Positions 37,133 to 45,012 of a stretch of 64,000 nt of DNA are shown piece by piece (the stretch's first letter is position 1; every line of letters starts with the position of its first letter). This DNA is from VRUE01 sp963814915 (GTDB lineage Bacteria; Actinomycetota; Thermoleophilia; Solirubrobacterales; 70-9): contig CAWFEI010000010.1 of the NCBI GenBank assembly GCA_963814915.1, positions 62,001 to 126,000 of the forward strand. Direction: 5' to 3'. The notes beneath the pieces are model-generated. The model worked only from the letters and a program-made list of their open reading frames with translations, was not told the DNA's origin and did no database searches. A program made the position numbers and the translations under genes.

Positions 37133-38575
37133 TTGACCTCGCCCCCAGGGCAGCCGATAGATCGCGACAAGCCGCGCGAGGAATGTGGCGTTTTCGGCGT
37201 ATACGCGCCCGGCCATGACGTCGCCCGACTCGCCTACTTCGGCCTCTACGCGCTGCAGCACCGTGGCCAGGAGTCCGCCGGGATCGCCACGTGCGAGGGC
37301 GGCCACATCACGACGATGCGCGACTCGGGGCTCGTCTCCCAGGTCTTCGACGAGGAGAAGCTGCGGGCGCTGGCCGGGGACATGGCGATCGGCCACGTGC
37401 GCTACTCGACCACCGGCGGGGGCTCATGGGAGAACGCGCAGCCGGTCTGGCGCGACGACGGCCGCGAGCTGGCGCTCGCCCACAACGGCAACCTGACCAA
37501 TGCGGTCGAGCTCTGGGGCGAGCTGAAAGAGGCCGGGATCGCCTTCCGCGGCACCTCGGACTCGGAGATCATCGCGGCGCTGATCTCCTCCAACGGCGGG
37601 CGCTTCGTCGAGGACGCCGTCGCCGCCGTGATGCCGCGCCTGCAGGGCGCCTACTCGACCGTCGCGATGACCAAGCACGCGATCGTCGCCTTCCGCGATC
37701 CACACGGGGTGCGGCCGCTCTCACTGGGGCGGCTCGGGCAGCGCTTCGTCGTCGCCTCGGAGAGCTGCGCCTTCGACATCGTCGGCGCCGAGCTGCTGCG
37801 CGAGATTCGCCCCGGCGAGATGGTCTCGCTGACCGAGCGCGGCCTCGACACGCGCCAGGTGGTCAAGGCCGGCCGCCCCGCCCACTGCGTCTTCGAGCAC
37901 ATCTACTTCTCCCGCCCCGACAGCCGCCTCGAGGGCAAGGTGCTGCAGCAGGTGCGCGGCCGGATGGGCGAGATCCTCTGGCGCGAGGCCCCGGTCGAGG
38001 CCGACCTGGTGATCGCCGTGCCGGACTCCGGCAACCCCGCGGCGGCCGGTTTCGCGCGCGCCTCCGGGCTGCCGCGCGACGACGGCCTGATCAAGAACCG
38101 CTACGTCGCCCGCACCTTCATCCAGCCCGGGCAGGAGCTGCGCAAGCATGGCCTGCGGCTCAAGTTCAACCCGCTGCCGGAGATCGTCGCCGGTCAGCGC
38201 ATCGTCGTCGTCGACGACTCGATCGTGCGCGGCAACACGACGCGGCAGATCGTCGGCATGCTGCGCGACGCCGGGGCGAGCGAGGTGCATCTGCGGATCT
38301 CGGCGCCGCCGATCCGCAACCCGTGCCACTACGGGGTCGACATGTCGACCCGCGAGGAGATGATCGCCCACGAACGGACGATCGAGGAGATCTCCGACGA
38401 GCTCGGCGCCGACTCGCTCGCCTACCTCTCGCTGGACGGCGTCTACGAGGCGATCGGGACCCGCCCCGAGGACCACTGCGACGCCTGCTTCAGCGGCCGC
38501 TACCCGCTCGGCGACCCCGAGGACGCGAACAGCAAATTCGCGCTCGAGGACGTCGCGATCGTTCCGGCGAGCTAG
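37133..38575 (+). CDS. purF: amidophosphoribosyltransferase
   Basis: PurF commits PRPP and glutamine to purine synthesis. The TTG start at 37133 lies eight bases after GAGGAA. Residues 1-17 are a propeptide before the catalytic cysteine of EECGVFGVYAPG, which becomes the N-terminal nucleophile after cleavage. The glutaminase domain has GHVRYSTTGGGSWENAQP (near 85); the phosphoribosyltransferase PRPP loop is IVVVDDSIVRGNTTRQIV (near 358). Cysteines for the 4Fe-4S cluster are seen in NPCHYG and HCDACFSGRYP, so it is the oxygen-sensitive Bacillus-type enzyme. 480 residues. Confidence 0.96.
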   Translation: MTSPPGQPIDRDKPREECGVFGVYAPGHDVARLAYFGLYALQHRGQESAGIATCEGGHITTMRDSGLVSQVFDEEKLRALAGDMAIGHVRYSTTGGGSWENAQPVWRDDGRELALAHNGNLTNAVELWGELKEAGIAFRGTSDSEIIAALISSNGGRFVEDAVAAVMPRLQGAYSTVAMTKHAIVAFRDPHGVRPLSLGRLGQRFVVASESCAFDIVGAELLREIRPGEMVSLTERGLDTRQVVKAGRPAHCVFEHIYFSRPDSRLEGKVLQQVRGRMGEILWREAPVEADLVIAVPDSGNPAAAGFARASGLPRDDGLIKNRYVARTFIQPGQELRKHGLRLKFNPLPEIVAGQRIVVVDDSIVRGNTTRQIVGMLRDAGASEVHLRISAPPIRNPCHYGVDMSTREEMIAHERTIEEISDELGADSLAYLSLDGVYEAIGTRPEDHCDACFSGRYPLGDPEDANSKFALEDVAIVPAS

Positions 38576-38627
38576 CGCTGCCGACATTTGGCCCACTCTG
38601 GTGGGGTCAACATCGGATACGCAACGA

Positions 38628-39620
38628 CTATCGAGAGCGAGGACCCCAGGCGGGTTCGCCGACGTGACTGCCGAAGCCTTCTTCTTCGATCCCACCGCTG
38701 TCGACCGAGCGGCCGGTGCCGCGGCGGCCACTGCCGATCGTGAGGATGCTGCTGGAGCGGCTGCCACCGGTCCAGACAGCGATCTGGCGGCCGTTCGGCG
38801 AGAAGGCAGGCTGCGAGTAGGAGGCGCAGCGGATGCGGCTGCGCTGCCGGCAGGGGGTCAGCAGCCGGACCCCGCGCCCGCTCGCCCGCGCGACGAGAAT
38901 GCTGGAGTGCAGGACGCCGCCGCGCACGAAGGCGATCCGCCGGCCGTCGGGCGCGTAGTCGGGGGCGCGCTCGCGGCGCGGCCCGTCGATCAGCACCCGC
39001 AGCCGCGACCCGTTCGGCCGCATCGAGAAGATGTCGCTGCGATCACGGCGCTCGTCGGGGTCACGATCGCTGACGAAAGCGATCCGCCTGCCGTTCGGCG
39101 AGACGACCGGGTCGTAGTCCTCATATGGGCCGCGGGTGAGCTGCCGCAGGCCGCTGCCGTCGAGGCGAACCGAGTAGATGTGGCTGTCGCCGTCTTCGGA
39201 GCGCGAGAAGACGATCGCCCGGCCGCTCGGGAAGAAGGAGGGGTCGCCGCCGCCTCCGATCACCATCCTTCGACCCGACCCGTCGACGCCGACGACGTAG
39301 ATGCCGGGGCCTTCGGCGCCGAAGGAGGAGAAGAGGATGCGGCGGCCGTCCGGCGAGAAGGCGGGATCGCGGTCGCTGCGGTTGAAGGTCAGCTGGTGCG
39401 CTCGGCGGCGGCGTCCCGGCGGGTCGATGTACAGGCCACCGCTGCTCGTGACTTCGCCTTCGCCCGTTTCCCGCTGGTCGGTCTTGGTGTAGACGATCGG
39501 GCCCGGCTTTCCGGGGAAGGCCGCCTGCGCCTCGCCGGCGCCGAGGGCCAGCAGAATGGCGACGCAGAGGAGCGAGGCGCGGATCACGACGTGAGCGTAG
39601 CGTCCACGGCCATGGAGCAT
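38628..39620 (-). CDS. secreted TolB-like beta-propeller protein
   Basis: The 330-residue protein has a signal peptide (VIRASLLCVAILLALGAGEA) and then six or more blades of the WD40/TolB type: DPAFSPDGRRILFSSFG, DPSFFPSGRAIVFSRSE, DPVVSPNGRRIAFVSDRD, APDYAPDGRRIAFVRGG and QPAFSPNGRQIAVWTGG. Such proteins are exported and bind partners or ligands; no enzyme motif is visible. The start is ATG 39620 or GTG 39587 in the same frame; the latter would leave room for the divergent purN promoter. The two cysteines in LTPCRQRSRIRCASY may pair. Confidence 0.8.
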   Translation of the reverse strand: MLHGRGRYAHVVIRASLLCVAILLALGAGEAQAAFPGKPGPIVYTKTDQRETGEGEVTSSGGLYIDPPGRRRRAHQLTFNRSDRDPAFSPDGRRILFSSFGAEGPGIYVVGVDGSGRRMVIGGGGDPSFFPSGRAIVFSRSEDGDSHIYSVRLDGSGLRQLTRGPYEDYDPVVSPNGRRIAFVSDRDPDERRDRSDIFSMRPNGSRLRVLIDGPRRERAPDYAPDGRRIAFVRGGVLHSSILVARASGRGVRLLTPCRQRSRIRCASYSQPAFSPNGRQIAVWTGGSRSSSILTIGSGRRGTGRSVDSGGIEEEGFGSHVGEPAWGPRSR

Positions 39621-39722
39621 GAGGCGAAACGTGGCCAAGCAGACCAAGGACGCGGGGAGCGTGGCGTGCGGCGCACGCGAGCGACCGAGGACGCGGAGCT
39701 GCGCCGTGGCACGTTTCGTCTC
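39621..39722. repeat. 102-bp foldback element at the start of purN
   Basis: Terminal arms GAGGCGAAACGT (39621-39632) and ACGTTTCGTCTC (39711-39722) pair over 12 bp with one G-T. The core (GGCCAAGCAGA, then GGGAGCGTGGCGTGC, then GCACGCGAGCGACCGAGGACGC, longest exact block given in part) is nearly the same as the minus strand of the element at 51677-51783, although the arms differ completely. The purN reading frame passes through it. Confidence 0.75.
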
Positions 39723-40322
39723 GTCGTCCTCGCCTCGGGCGGCGGCACCAACCTGCAGGCGATCCTCGACGCGCTGCACGGCCGCGCGGGAATCGAGGTG
39801 GTCGGCGTCGGATCCGACAAGCCCGCGGCGCGGGCGCTGGAGCGAGCCCGCGCGGCAGGGGTCGAGACCGGCGTCTTCCCGCGCGAGGATTTTGCCGACC
39901 GCGCGGCGCGCGACATCGCGATGGCCGAGTGGATCGAGGCGCGCGGCGCCGACCTCGTCGTCCTCGCCGGGTACATGCAGTTGCTCTCGCCCGCCTTCGT
40001 CGCCCGCTTCCCCGCCCGCGTGGTCAACATCCACCCGGCGCTGCTGCCGGCCTTCCCGGGCCTCGACGCGATCGGCCAGGCGCTCGACGCGGGGGTCGAG
40101 AGGACAGGGGTCACGGTCCACTTCGTCGACGAGGGCGTCGACACGGGCCCGCCGATCGTGCAGCGCGAGGTGCCGGTGCCGGCCGGCGGCGACCGGAAGC
40201 AGTTGGAGGAGGCCATCCACGCGGTCGAGCACGAGCTCTACCCGGAGGCGATCCGCATGATCGCGCGGGGCACGGTTAGGATCGATGCCGACGATCCGAG
40301 GGTCGTCGTCACCGATGAGTGA
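39666..40322 (+). CDS. purN: phosphoribosylglycinamide formyltransferase
   Basis: PurN transfers a formyl group from 10-formyltetrahydrofolate to GAR. The core begins at FRLVVLASGGGTNLQAILDA (first loop), has SDKPAARALERA, the catalytic NIHPALLPAFPGLDAIGQAL (Asn-His) near 125 and THFVDEGVDTGPPI-like VHFVDEGVDTGPPIVQ (Asp) near 158. The start is uncertain: GTG 39666 gives 218 residues, ATG 39612 gives 236 but would overlap the divergent propeller start. Either way the first 15-35 residues come from a foldback element. The stop overlaps the purH start (ATGAGTGA). Confidence 0.92.
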   Translation: MRRTRATEDAELRRGTFRLVVLASGGGTNLQAILDALHGRAGIEVVGVGSDKPAARALERARAAGVETGVFPREDFADRAARDIAMAEWIEARGADLVVLAGYMQLLSPAFVARFPARVVNIHPALLPAFPGLDAIGQALDAGVERTGVTVHFVDEGVDTGPPIVQREVPVPAGGDRKQLEEAIHAVEHELYPEAIRMIARGTVRIDADDPRVVVTDE

Positions 40323-41931
40323 GGCTCCCGCAGACACCCCCTCCGAAGCCGTGAGCAACGGCGCGATCAGGGTGCGCCGGGCGCTGATCTCGGTCTCCGA
40401 CAAGACCGGGGTCGCCGACTTCGCCAGGACGTTGGCGGCTCAGGGCGTCGAGATCCTCTCCACCGGCGGGACCGCGGGCGCGCTGCGCGAGGCCGGGCTC
40501 GAGGTGACCGAGGTTGCCGAGTTCACCGGCCAGGAGGAAATGCTCGGCGGCCGCGTGAAGACCCTGCACCCGCGGCTGCACGGGGCGCTGCTGGCGCGGC
40601 GCGACGACCCCGAGCACATGGCGACGCTGGAGCGCGAGGGGATCGAGCCGATCGACCTGGTCTGCGTCAACCTCTACCCCTTCGAGCAGACCGTCGCCGC
40701 GCACGAGGTCGACCCCGAGGTCGCGGTCGAGAACATCGACATCGGCGGGCCGACGATGATCCGCGCCGCCGCCAAGAACCACGAGGGCGTCGCGGTGATC
40801 GTCAAACCCGAGTCCTACGACGCGGTTTGCGCCGAGCTGGAGGAGACCGGGGGCGAGGTCTCCGCCTCGACCAGCCACTGGCTCGCCAACGAGGCCTTCA
40901 CCCACATCGCCCGCTACGACGCGGCGATCAGCCGTTGGTTCTCGGCCTCCTACGAGGACTTCCCCGAACACCTGACGGTCTCCTACGAGAAGGAGCTCGA
41001 CCTTGCCTACGGCGAGAACCCGCACCAGCGGGCGGCGCTCTACTCGGAGGTCGGCGTGCGCAGCCACATCCTCTCCGGCGTGGCGAAGCTGCACGGCAAG
41101 GCGCTCTCCTTCAACAACGTGCTCGACCTCGATTCGGCACGGCGCCTCAACGAAGACTTCGAGCCGCCCGCCTGCACGATCGTCAAGCACAACAACCCCT
41201 GTGGGGTGGCGATCGGCGCCGATGCGCTCGACGCCTACCGCAAGGCGCTGGCCTGCGACCCGGTCTCCGCCTACGGCAGCGTGATCGCGATCAACCGGCC
41301 GATCGACCTGGCGCTCGCCGAAGCGCTGCACGAGAACTTCGTCGAGGTGCTGCTGGCGCCCGGCTTCGAGGACGGGGCGCTCGACGTCCTGCAGCAGAAG
41401 GAGTCGATCCGCATCCTCGACGACGAGGAGCGCCGCCAGGCCGACCCGGCCGAACGCGACGTCAAGCGGGTGCGCGGCGGCCTCTTGATCCAGGACCGCG
41501 ACGGCGATCCCGAGCCGCGCGAGATCATGGAGACGGTGACCGACACGAAGCCGAGCGAGGCACAGTGGGACGACCTGCTCTTCGCCTGGACCGTGGTGCG
41601 CCACGTGCGCTCCAACGCGATCGTGCTCGCCAAGGGCGGCGCGACGCTGGGCATCGGGGCCGGGCAGATGAGCCGCGTCGACTCGGTCCGCCTCGCGGTC
41701 GAGAAGTGCCGCGACGCCCGGGGCGATGAGGCCGACGGCCTGCTGGCCGGCTCGGCTGTCGCCTCAGACGCCTTCTTCCCCTTCGCCGACGGGCCCCAGG
41801 CCGCGATCGACGCCGGCGCCAACTGCGTGATCCAGCCCGGCGGCTCCAAACGCGACGCCGAGGTGATCGAGGCCTGCGACGCCGCGAGCATCCCGATGGT
41901 CTTCACGAAGCACCGACATTTCAGACACTAG
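40315..41931 (+). CDS. purH: bifunctional AICAR formyltransferase / IMP cyclohydrolase
   Basis: PurH performs the last two steps to IMP. The 538-residue protein has the MGS-like cyclohydrolase domain at residues 20-210 (RRALISVSDKTGVADFA, ILSTGGTAGALREAG, VKTLHPRLHGALLARR) and the transformylase domain after it (YGENPHQRAALYSE near 240, KHNNPCGVAIG near 298, SDAFFPFADG near 480). It closes the purine set in this window, and its stop overlaps the convergent LOG-family gene by four bases. Confidence 0.96.
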   Translation: MSEAPADTPSEAVSNGAIRVRRALISVSDKTGVADFARTLAAQGVEILSTGGTAGALREAGLEVTEVAEFTGQEEMLGGRVKTLHPRLHGALLARRDDPEHMATLEREGIEPIDLVCVNLYPFEQTVAAHEVDPEVAVENIDIGGPTMIRAAAKNHEGVAVIVKPESYDAVCAELEETGGEVSASTSHWLANEAFTHIARYDAAISRWFSASYEDFPEHLTVSYEKELDLAYGENPHQRAALYSEVGVRSHILSGVAKLHGKALSFNNVLDLDSARRLNEDFEPPACTIVKHNNPCGVAIGADALDAYRKALACDPVSAYGSVIAINRPIDLALAEALHENFVEVLLAPGFEDGALDVLQQKESIRILDDEERRQADPAERDVKRVRGGLLIQDRDGDPEPREIMETVTDTKPSEAQWDDLLFAWTVVRHVRSNAIVLAKGGATLGIGAGQMSRVDSVRLAVEKCRDARGDEADGLLAGSAVASDAFFPFADGPQAAIDAGANCVIQPGGSKRDAEVIEACDAASIPMVFTKHRHFRH

Positions 41932-42614
41932 GTCAGCCGGCGCTGGCGCTCGCTGGCGCGGCGGACGTGGTTGCAGACTTCCTCGACCGTGTCGGCGGTG
42001 ACGAGCTGGCGCATGTCGGCGCGGTCGATCAGCCCGCAATCGTCGAGGTCGGCGTCGATCCAGCGCAGCAGCGGCGCCCAGTGGTCGCTGTCGACGAGAA
42101 TCGTCGGGAAGTCCTCGATCCGTTCGGTCTGGATCAGGGTGATGCTCTCGAACAGCTCGTCCATCGTGCCGAAGCCGCCGGGGAAGATGACGAAGGCACG
42201 CGCGTAGCGGACGAACATCAGCTTGCGAGCGAAGAAGTAGTGGAAGTCGAGCGACCGATTGACGTAGGGGTTGACGCGCTGCTCGCGCGGCAGCTCGATG
42301 TTGAGGCCGACCGAGACGCCGCCCGCCTCGGCCGCGCCGCGGTTCGCCGCCTCCATCAGCCCCGGCCCGCCGCCGGTGATCACCGTGAAGCCCTCCGCCG
42401 CGAGGCAGGCCGCCGTCTGGCGGCAGAGCCCGTACCAGCGGTGGTCCTCGCGGACGCGGGCCGAGCCGAAGATCGAGACCCCCTCCTCGACGTCGCGCAG
42501 CGCGTCGAAGCCGCGCCGGACCTCGTCGTGGATCCGTTCGAGCCGCCACTCGTCCTGCTCCTCGACGTCGCAGGGCTGGCGCAGCAGCTCGATGTCGCGA
42601 TGGGCACCGGTCAT
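41928..42614 (-). CDS. LOG-family (TIGR00730) nucleotide phosphoribohydrolase-like protein
   Basis: A 228-residue Rossmann-fold protein of the LOG / putative lysine decarboxylase family, enzymes that release bases such as cytokinins from nucleoside monophosphates. The two hallmark motifs are present: GGGPGLMEAANRGA (near 83) and PGGFGTMDELFE (near 155). The first 35 residues (DEWRLERIHDEVRRGFDAL) form an N-terminal helix seen in larger family members. The ATG at 42614 is the complement of the discriminator base of tRNA-Lys, so a separate mRNA leader would be only the tRNA trailer; a downstream start cannot be excluded. Confidence 0.87.
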   Translation of the reverse strand: MTGAHRDIELLRQPCDVEEQDEWRLERIHDEVRRGFDALRDVEEGVSIFGSARVREDHRWYGLCRQTAACLAAEGFTVITGGGPGLMEAANRGAAEAGGVSVGLNIELPREQRVNPYVNRSLDFHYFFARKLMFVRYARAFVIFPGGFGTMDELFESITLIQTERIEDFPTILVDSDHWAPLLRWIDADLDDCGLIDRADMRQLVTADTVEEVCNHVRRASERQRRLT

Positions 42615-42687
42615 GCCCCCGGCGGGATTCGAACCCGCGCCGCGCGGCTTAAAAGGCCGCCGCTCTAACCAACTGAGCTACAGGGGC
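42614..42687 (-). tRNA. tRNA-Lys(UUU)
   Basis: All arms pair on the minus strand: acceptor GCCCCTG/CGGGGGC, D-stem GCTC/GAGC, anticodon stem GCGGC/GCCGC with loop CTTTTAA (anticodon TTT), T-arm GCGGG-TTCGAAT-CCCGC, A73. No CCA encoded. 74 nt, with the LOG-family start codon sharing the last base. Confidence 0.97.
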
Positions 42688-42722
42688 GTGGGGTCATGGT
42701 AATTGCCCCAGTCCAATGTCGG

Positions 42723-42765
42723 GCAGTCGCCGTTTGTCTGGCTGAGGACGACAAAGGACGAACGC
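42723..42765. repeat. 43-bp palindromic element, copy C (intergenic)
   Basis: Inner stem TTTGTC/GACAAA is perfect around TGGCTGAGGAC; the outer arms GCAGTCG and CGAACGC have decayed on the left side. It matches copy D in 34 of 43 positions. It lies between tRNA-Lys and the thiSG stop, eight bases from the latter. Confidence 0.8.
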
Positions 42766-42772
42766 GGTCGGT

Positions 42773-43747
42773 TCAGGTCAAGTCCGGCTGGCCCTGCTCC
42801 GGGGTCGAGGCCTCGGCGTGGGTGCGGCGGGGGATGCGGCCAGCGCGGCGGGCGGCATGGCCGGCTTCGACCCCGGCTCGCAGGGCGCGGGCCATCGCCG
42901 GCGGGTCGGCGGCGCCGAAGATCGAGCTTGCCGCCATCACCGCGTCGCAGCCCAGCTCCATCGCCAGGGCGGCGTCGGAGGCGGTGCCGATGCCGGCGTC
43001 GAGAACAACCGGGACCTCGGCCTGTTCGGTCACGATCGCGATGTTGTAGGGGTTGCGGATGCCGGCGCCGGAGCCGATCGGCGAGCCGAGCGGCATCACC
43101 GCGGCGCAGCCGGCCTCCTGCAGGCGACGGGCGAGGATCGGGTCGTCGTTGGTGTAGGGGAGCACGGTGAAGCCGTCGCCGACCAGGGTCTCGGCGGCGT
43201 CGAGCAGCTCGACCGCGTCCGGGTAGAGGGTGCGGTCGTCGCCGATCACCTCGAGCTTCACCCAGTCGGTCTCGAAGGCCTCGCGGGCCAGGTGGGCGGT
43301 GCGGACCGCGTCCCGCGCCGTGAAGCAGCCTGCGGTGTTGGGCAGCGCGAAGAGGCCGAGCTTCTCGATCACCTCGAGGACGGAACCCTGCGCGTCGGGG
43401 TCGACGCGCCGCAGGGCGACGGTGACGATCTCGGCACCGGAGGCCGCCAGCGCCTCCTCCATCTGCTCCAGCGAGCGGAAGCCGCCCGTGCCGGCGATCA
43501 GGCGGGATGCCCACTGCCGGCCGCCCAGCTCCCAGGTCTCTGCTCCGCCCTGGATCGCCGCTAGCACCTCCACACCGGCGCCCTCGGCGAGCTCGGTCGA
43601 GTCCCACTCGGCGCGCGGCACGACCTCGCCCTCGAGCGCGACCGCGACGCCGCGGGCGCTCCCGTCGGCGCCGCTCTCGCGCACCGCGTCGGCCAGGGTC
43701 GCGCCGCCGGGCAGCTCGCGCGGCTCGCCGTTCAGCTCGATCCTCAC
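42773..43747 (-). CDS. thiG: ThiS-ThiG fusion: sulfur carrier and thiazole synthase
   Basis: The 324-residue protein joins two thiamine enzymes. Residues 1-68 are ThiS, a ubiquitin-like carrier (MRIELNGEPRELPGGATLAD) whose terminal Gly-Gly normally is thiocarboxylated; here GG at 67-68 is internal (AAIQGGAETWELGG). Residues 72-310 are ThiG, which builds the thiazole phosphate: the Schiff-base lysine is K164 in WVKLEVIGD, with MPLGSPIGSG near 225 and VPVVLDAGIGTASDAALAME near 255. Fusions of this kind are known. The start overlaps the thiO stop (ATGA). The ending is basic and low in structure. How the internal GG is charged is not evident. Confidence 0.93.
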   Translation of the reverse strand: MRIELNGEPRELPGGATLADAVRESGADGSARGVAVALEGEVVPRAEWDSTELAEGAGVEVLAAIQGGAETWELGGRQWASRLIAGTGGFRSLEQMEEALAASGAEIVTVALRRVDPDAQGSVLEVIEKLGLFALPNTAGCFTARDAVRTAHLAREAFETDWVKLEVIGDDRTLYPDAVELLDAAETLVGDGFTVLPYTNDDPILARRLQEAGCAAVMPLGSPIGSGAGIRNPYNIAIVTEQAEVPVVLDAGIGTASDAALAMELGCDAVMAASSIFGAADPPAMARALRAGVEAGHAARRAGRIPRRTHAEASTPEQGQPDLT

Positions 43748-44892
43748 CGGATCACTCCCTCCGCGGTGCGTTCGTCGTTTGTCTGGCTACGGCCGACAAA
43801 AGGCGAACGGTCTTCCAGCAGATCGACCAATACGTTCGCGGCGAGCGGCGCGAGAAGGATCCCGTTGCGGAAGTGGCCGGCCGCCCAGAGCAGGCCCTCG
43901 ACCGGGGACTCGTCGACCAGAGGCAGGTTGTCCGGCGTGCCGGGGCGCAATCCGGCGGCGGCCTCGACGAGCTCCATCTCGGCGACCTCGGGCAGCAGGC
44001 GGTAGGCCTCGCGCAGCAGCTCATGGACGCCGCCGGCGGTGACCGTCTCGTCGAAGCCCTGCTCCTCGACCGTCGCCCCGGCGATCAGGCGGCCGTCGGG
44101 ACGCGGCACGAGGTAGACGCGCTCCGAGGCGACGATGCGAGCGCACGGCGCGACACCGTCACGCGAGCGCAGCTCGAGGATCTGGCCCTTGACCGGCCGC
44201 ACCGGCGGACGGGCCACCTCGGGCAGCCACTCGGCTTGGCCCGACCAGGCCCCGGCGGCGAGAACGACGCGGCCGGCCCGCAGCTCGCGGCCACCGTCGG
44301 TTCGCACGCCGGCGATCCGCTCGCCGGCGAAGAGCGGCGCCTCGACGCCGGTCCCGAGCAGCAGCTCGACCCTGGGCTCGGCCTCGAGCGCGTCGAGCAG
44401 CGCCGCGACCAGCGCCCGCGGGTCGACCGAGCCCTCGGCAGGCGCGTGCACACCGCCGGCGAAGGACGGCGTCAGGCCCGGCTCCAGCTCGCGGCAACGG
44501 CGCGGTGGCAGCCACTCGGCGCCGAGGCCAAGCGAGCGCTGCAGCTCGTGCACCCTGCGCAGCTCCGCCGCCTCGTCGCGGTCCAGCGCGACATGCAGGG
44601 CGCCGTCGCGGCGGTAGCCGGTGGCGACCCCGCTCGCCTGCTCCAGATCGGCGACAAAGCTCGGGTAGAGCTCGGCCGCGGCCAGGGTCAGTTTCAAGAG
44701 CTCAGGCTCGCCGAAGGCCAGCTCGCCGACCGGCGCCAGCATCCCGGCGGCGACCCGCGTCGCCCCGGCCGGAGGGCGGGAGCGCTCGACCACGGCGACG
44801 CGCGCACCCGCGCGCGCTGCGCGCCAGGCGCAGCTGAGGCCGATGACTCCGCCTCCTATGACTACGAGATCGGAACTGCGCTGCTCGCTCAT
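43744..44892 (-). CDS. thiO: glycine oxidase ThiO
   Basis: ThiO oxidises glycine to the imine used by ThiG. The 382-residue FAD enzyme of the DAO family begins with the dinucleotide fold DLVVIGGGVIGLSCAW, has AAGMLAPVGEL near 48, VKGQILELRSRDG near 220 and the late GLRPGTPDNLPLVDES near 310, followed by WAAGHFRNGILLAPL. The ATG at 44892 follows GGAGG, which lies in the TPP riboswitch. Residues about 361-375 (SPFVGRSQTNDERTA) are encoded by palindromic element copy D, replacing the usual C-terminal tail. It is the first gene of a thiO-thiSG operon. Confidence 0.93.
   Translation of the reverse strand: MSEQRSSDLVVIGGGVIGLSCAWRAARAGARVAVVERSRPPAGATRVAAGMLAPVGELAFGEPELLKLTLAAAELYPSFVADLEQASGVATGYRRDGALHVALDRDEAAELRRVHELQRSLGLGAEWLPPRRCRELEPGLTPSFAGGVHAPAEGSVDPRALVAALLDALEAEPRVELLLGTGVEAPLFAGERIAGVRTDGGRELRAGRVVLAAGAWSGQAEWLPEVARPPVRPVKGQILELRSRDGVAPCARIVASERVYLVPRPDGRLIAGATVEEQGFDETVTAGGVHELLREAYRLLPEVAEMELVEAAAGLRPGTPDNLPLVDESPVEGLLWAAGHFRNGILLAPLAANVLVDLLEDRSPFVGRSQTNDERTAEGVIR
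43768..43810. repeat. 43-bp palindromic element, copy D (C-terminus of thiO)
   Basis: Outer arms CGTTCG/CGAACG and inner TTTGTC/GACAAA pair perfectly; GGC/GCC adds three pairs with one bulge. The element lies inside thiO, ending 25 bases before its stop codon, and with copy C it brackets the thiSG gene at both ends. Confidence 0.85.
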
Positions 44893-44980
44893 CCTTGCCT
44901 CCGCCGGCATTACCCGGATCAGGTCACACGGTCGGCGGCCTCGTTGCCGCCCTCTCAGCCTTCGGTGAGGCTCCCGTACT
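44893..44980 (-). promoter_or_regulatory. TPP riboswitch (THI box)
   Basis: Minus-strand landmarks of the thiamine pyrophosphate aptamer are all present in order: GGGAGCC, the pyrimidine-sensor CTGAGAG, the variable stem GCGGC/GCCGC, and the pyrophosphate-sensor ACCTGATCCGGGTAATGCCGGCG. The aptamer closes with GGAGGCAAGG directly before the thiO ATG, so the ribosome site is within or next to the P1 helix; binding of TPP should block translation of thiO and thiSG. There is no separate terminator. Confidence 0.92.
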
Positions 44981-45012
44981 GCTCCGATGGTACTCGTCGC
45001 CATAATCGGAGC

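Noticed and set aside
38601..39665. Long N-terminal extension of purN
   Set aside because: This part is antisense to the propeller gene and has no similarity to PurN.
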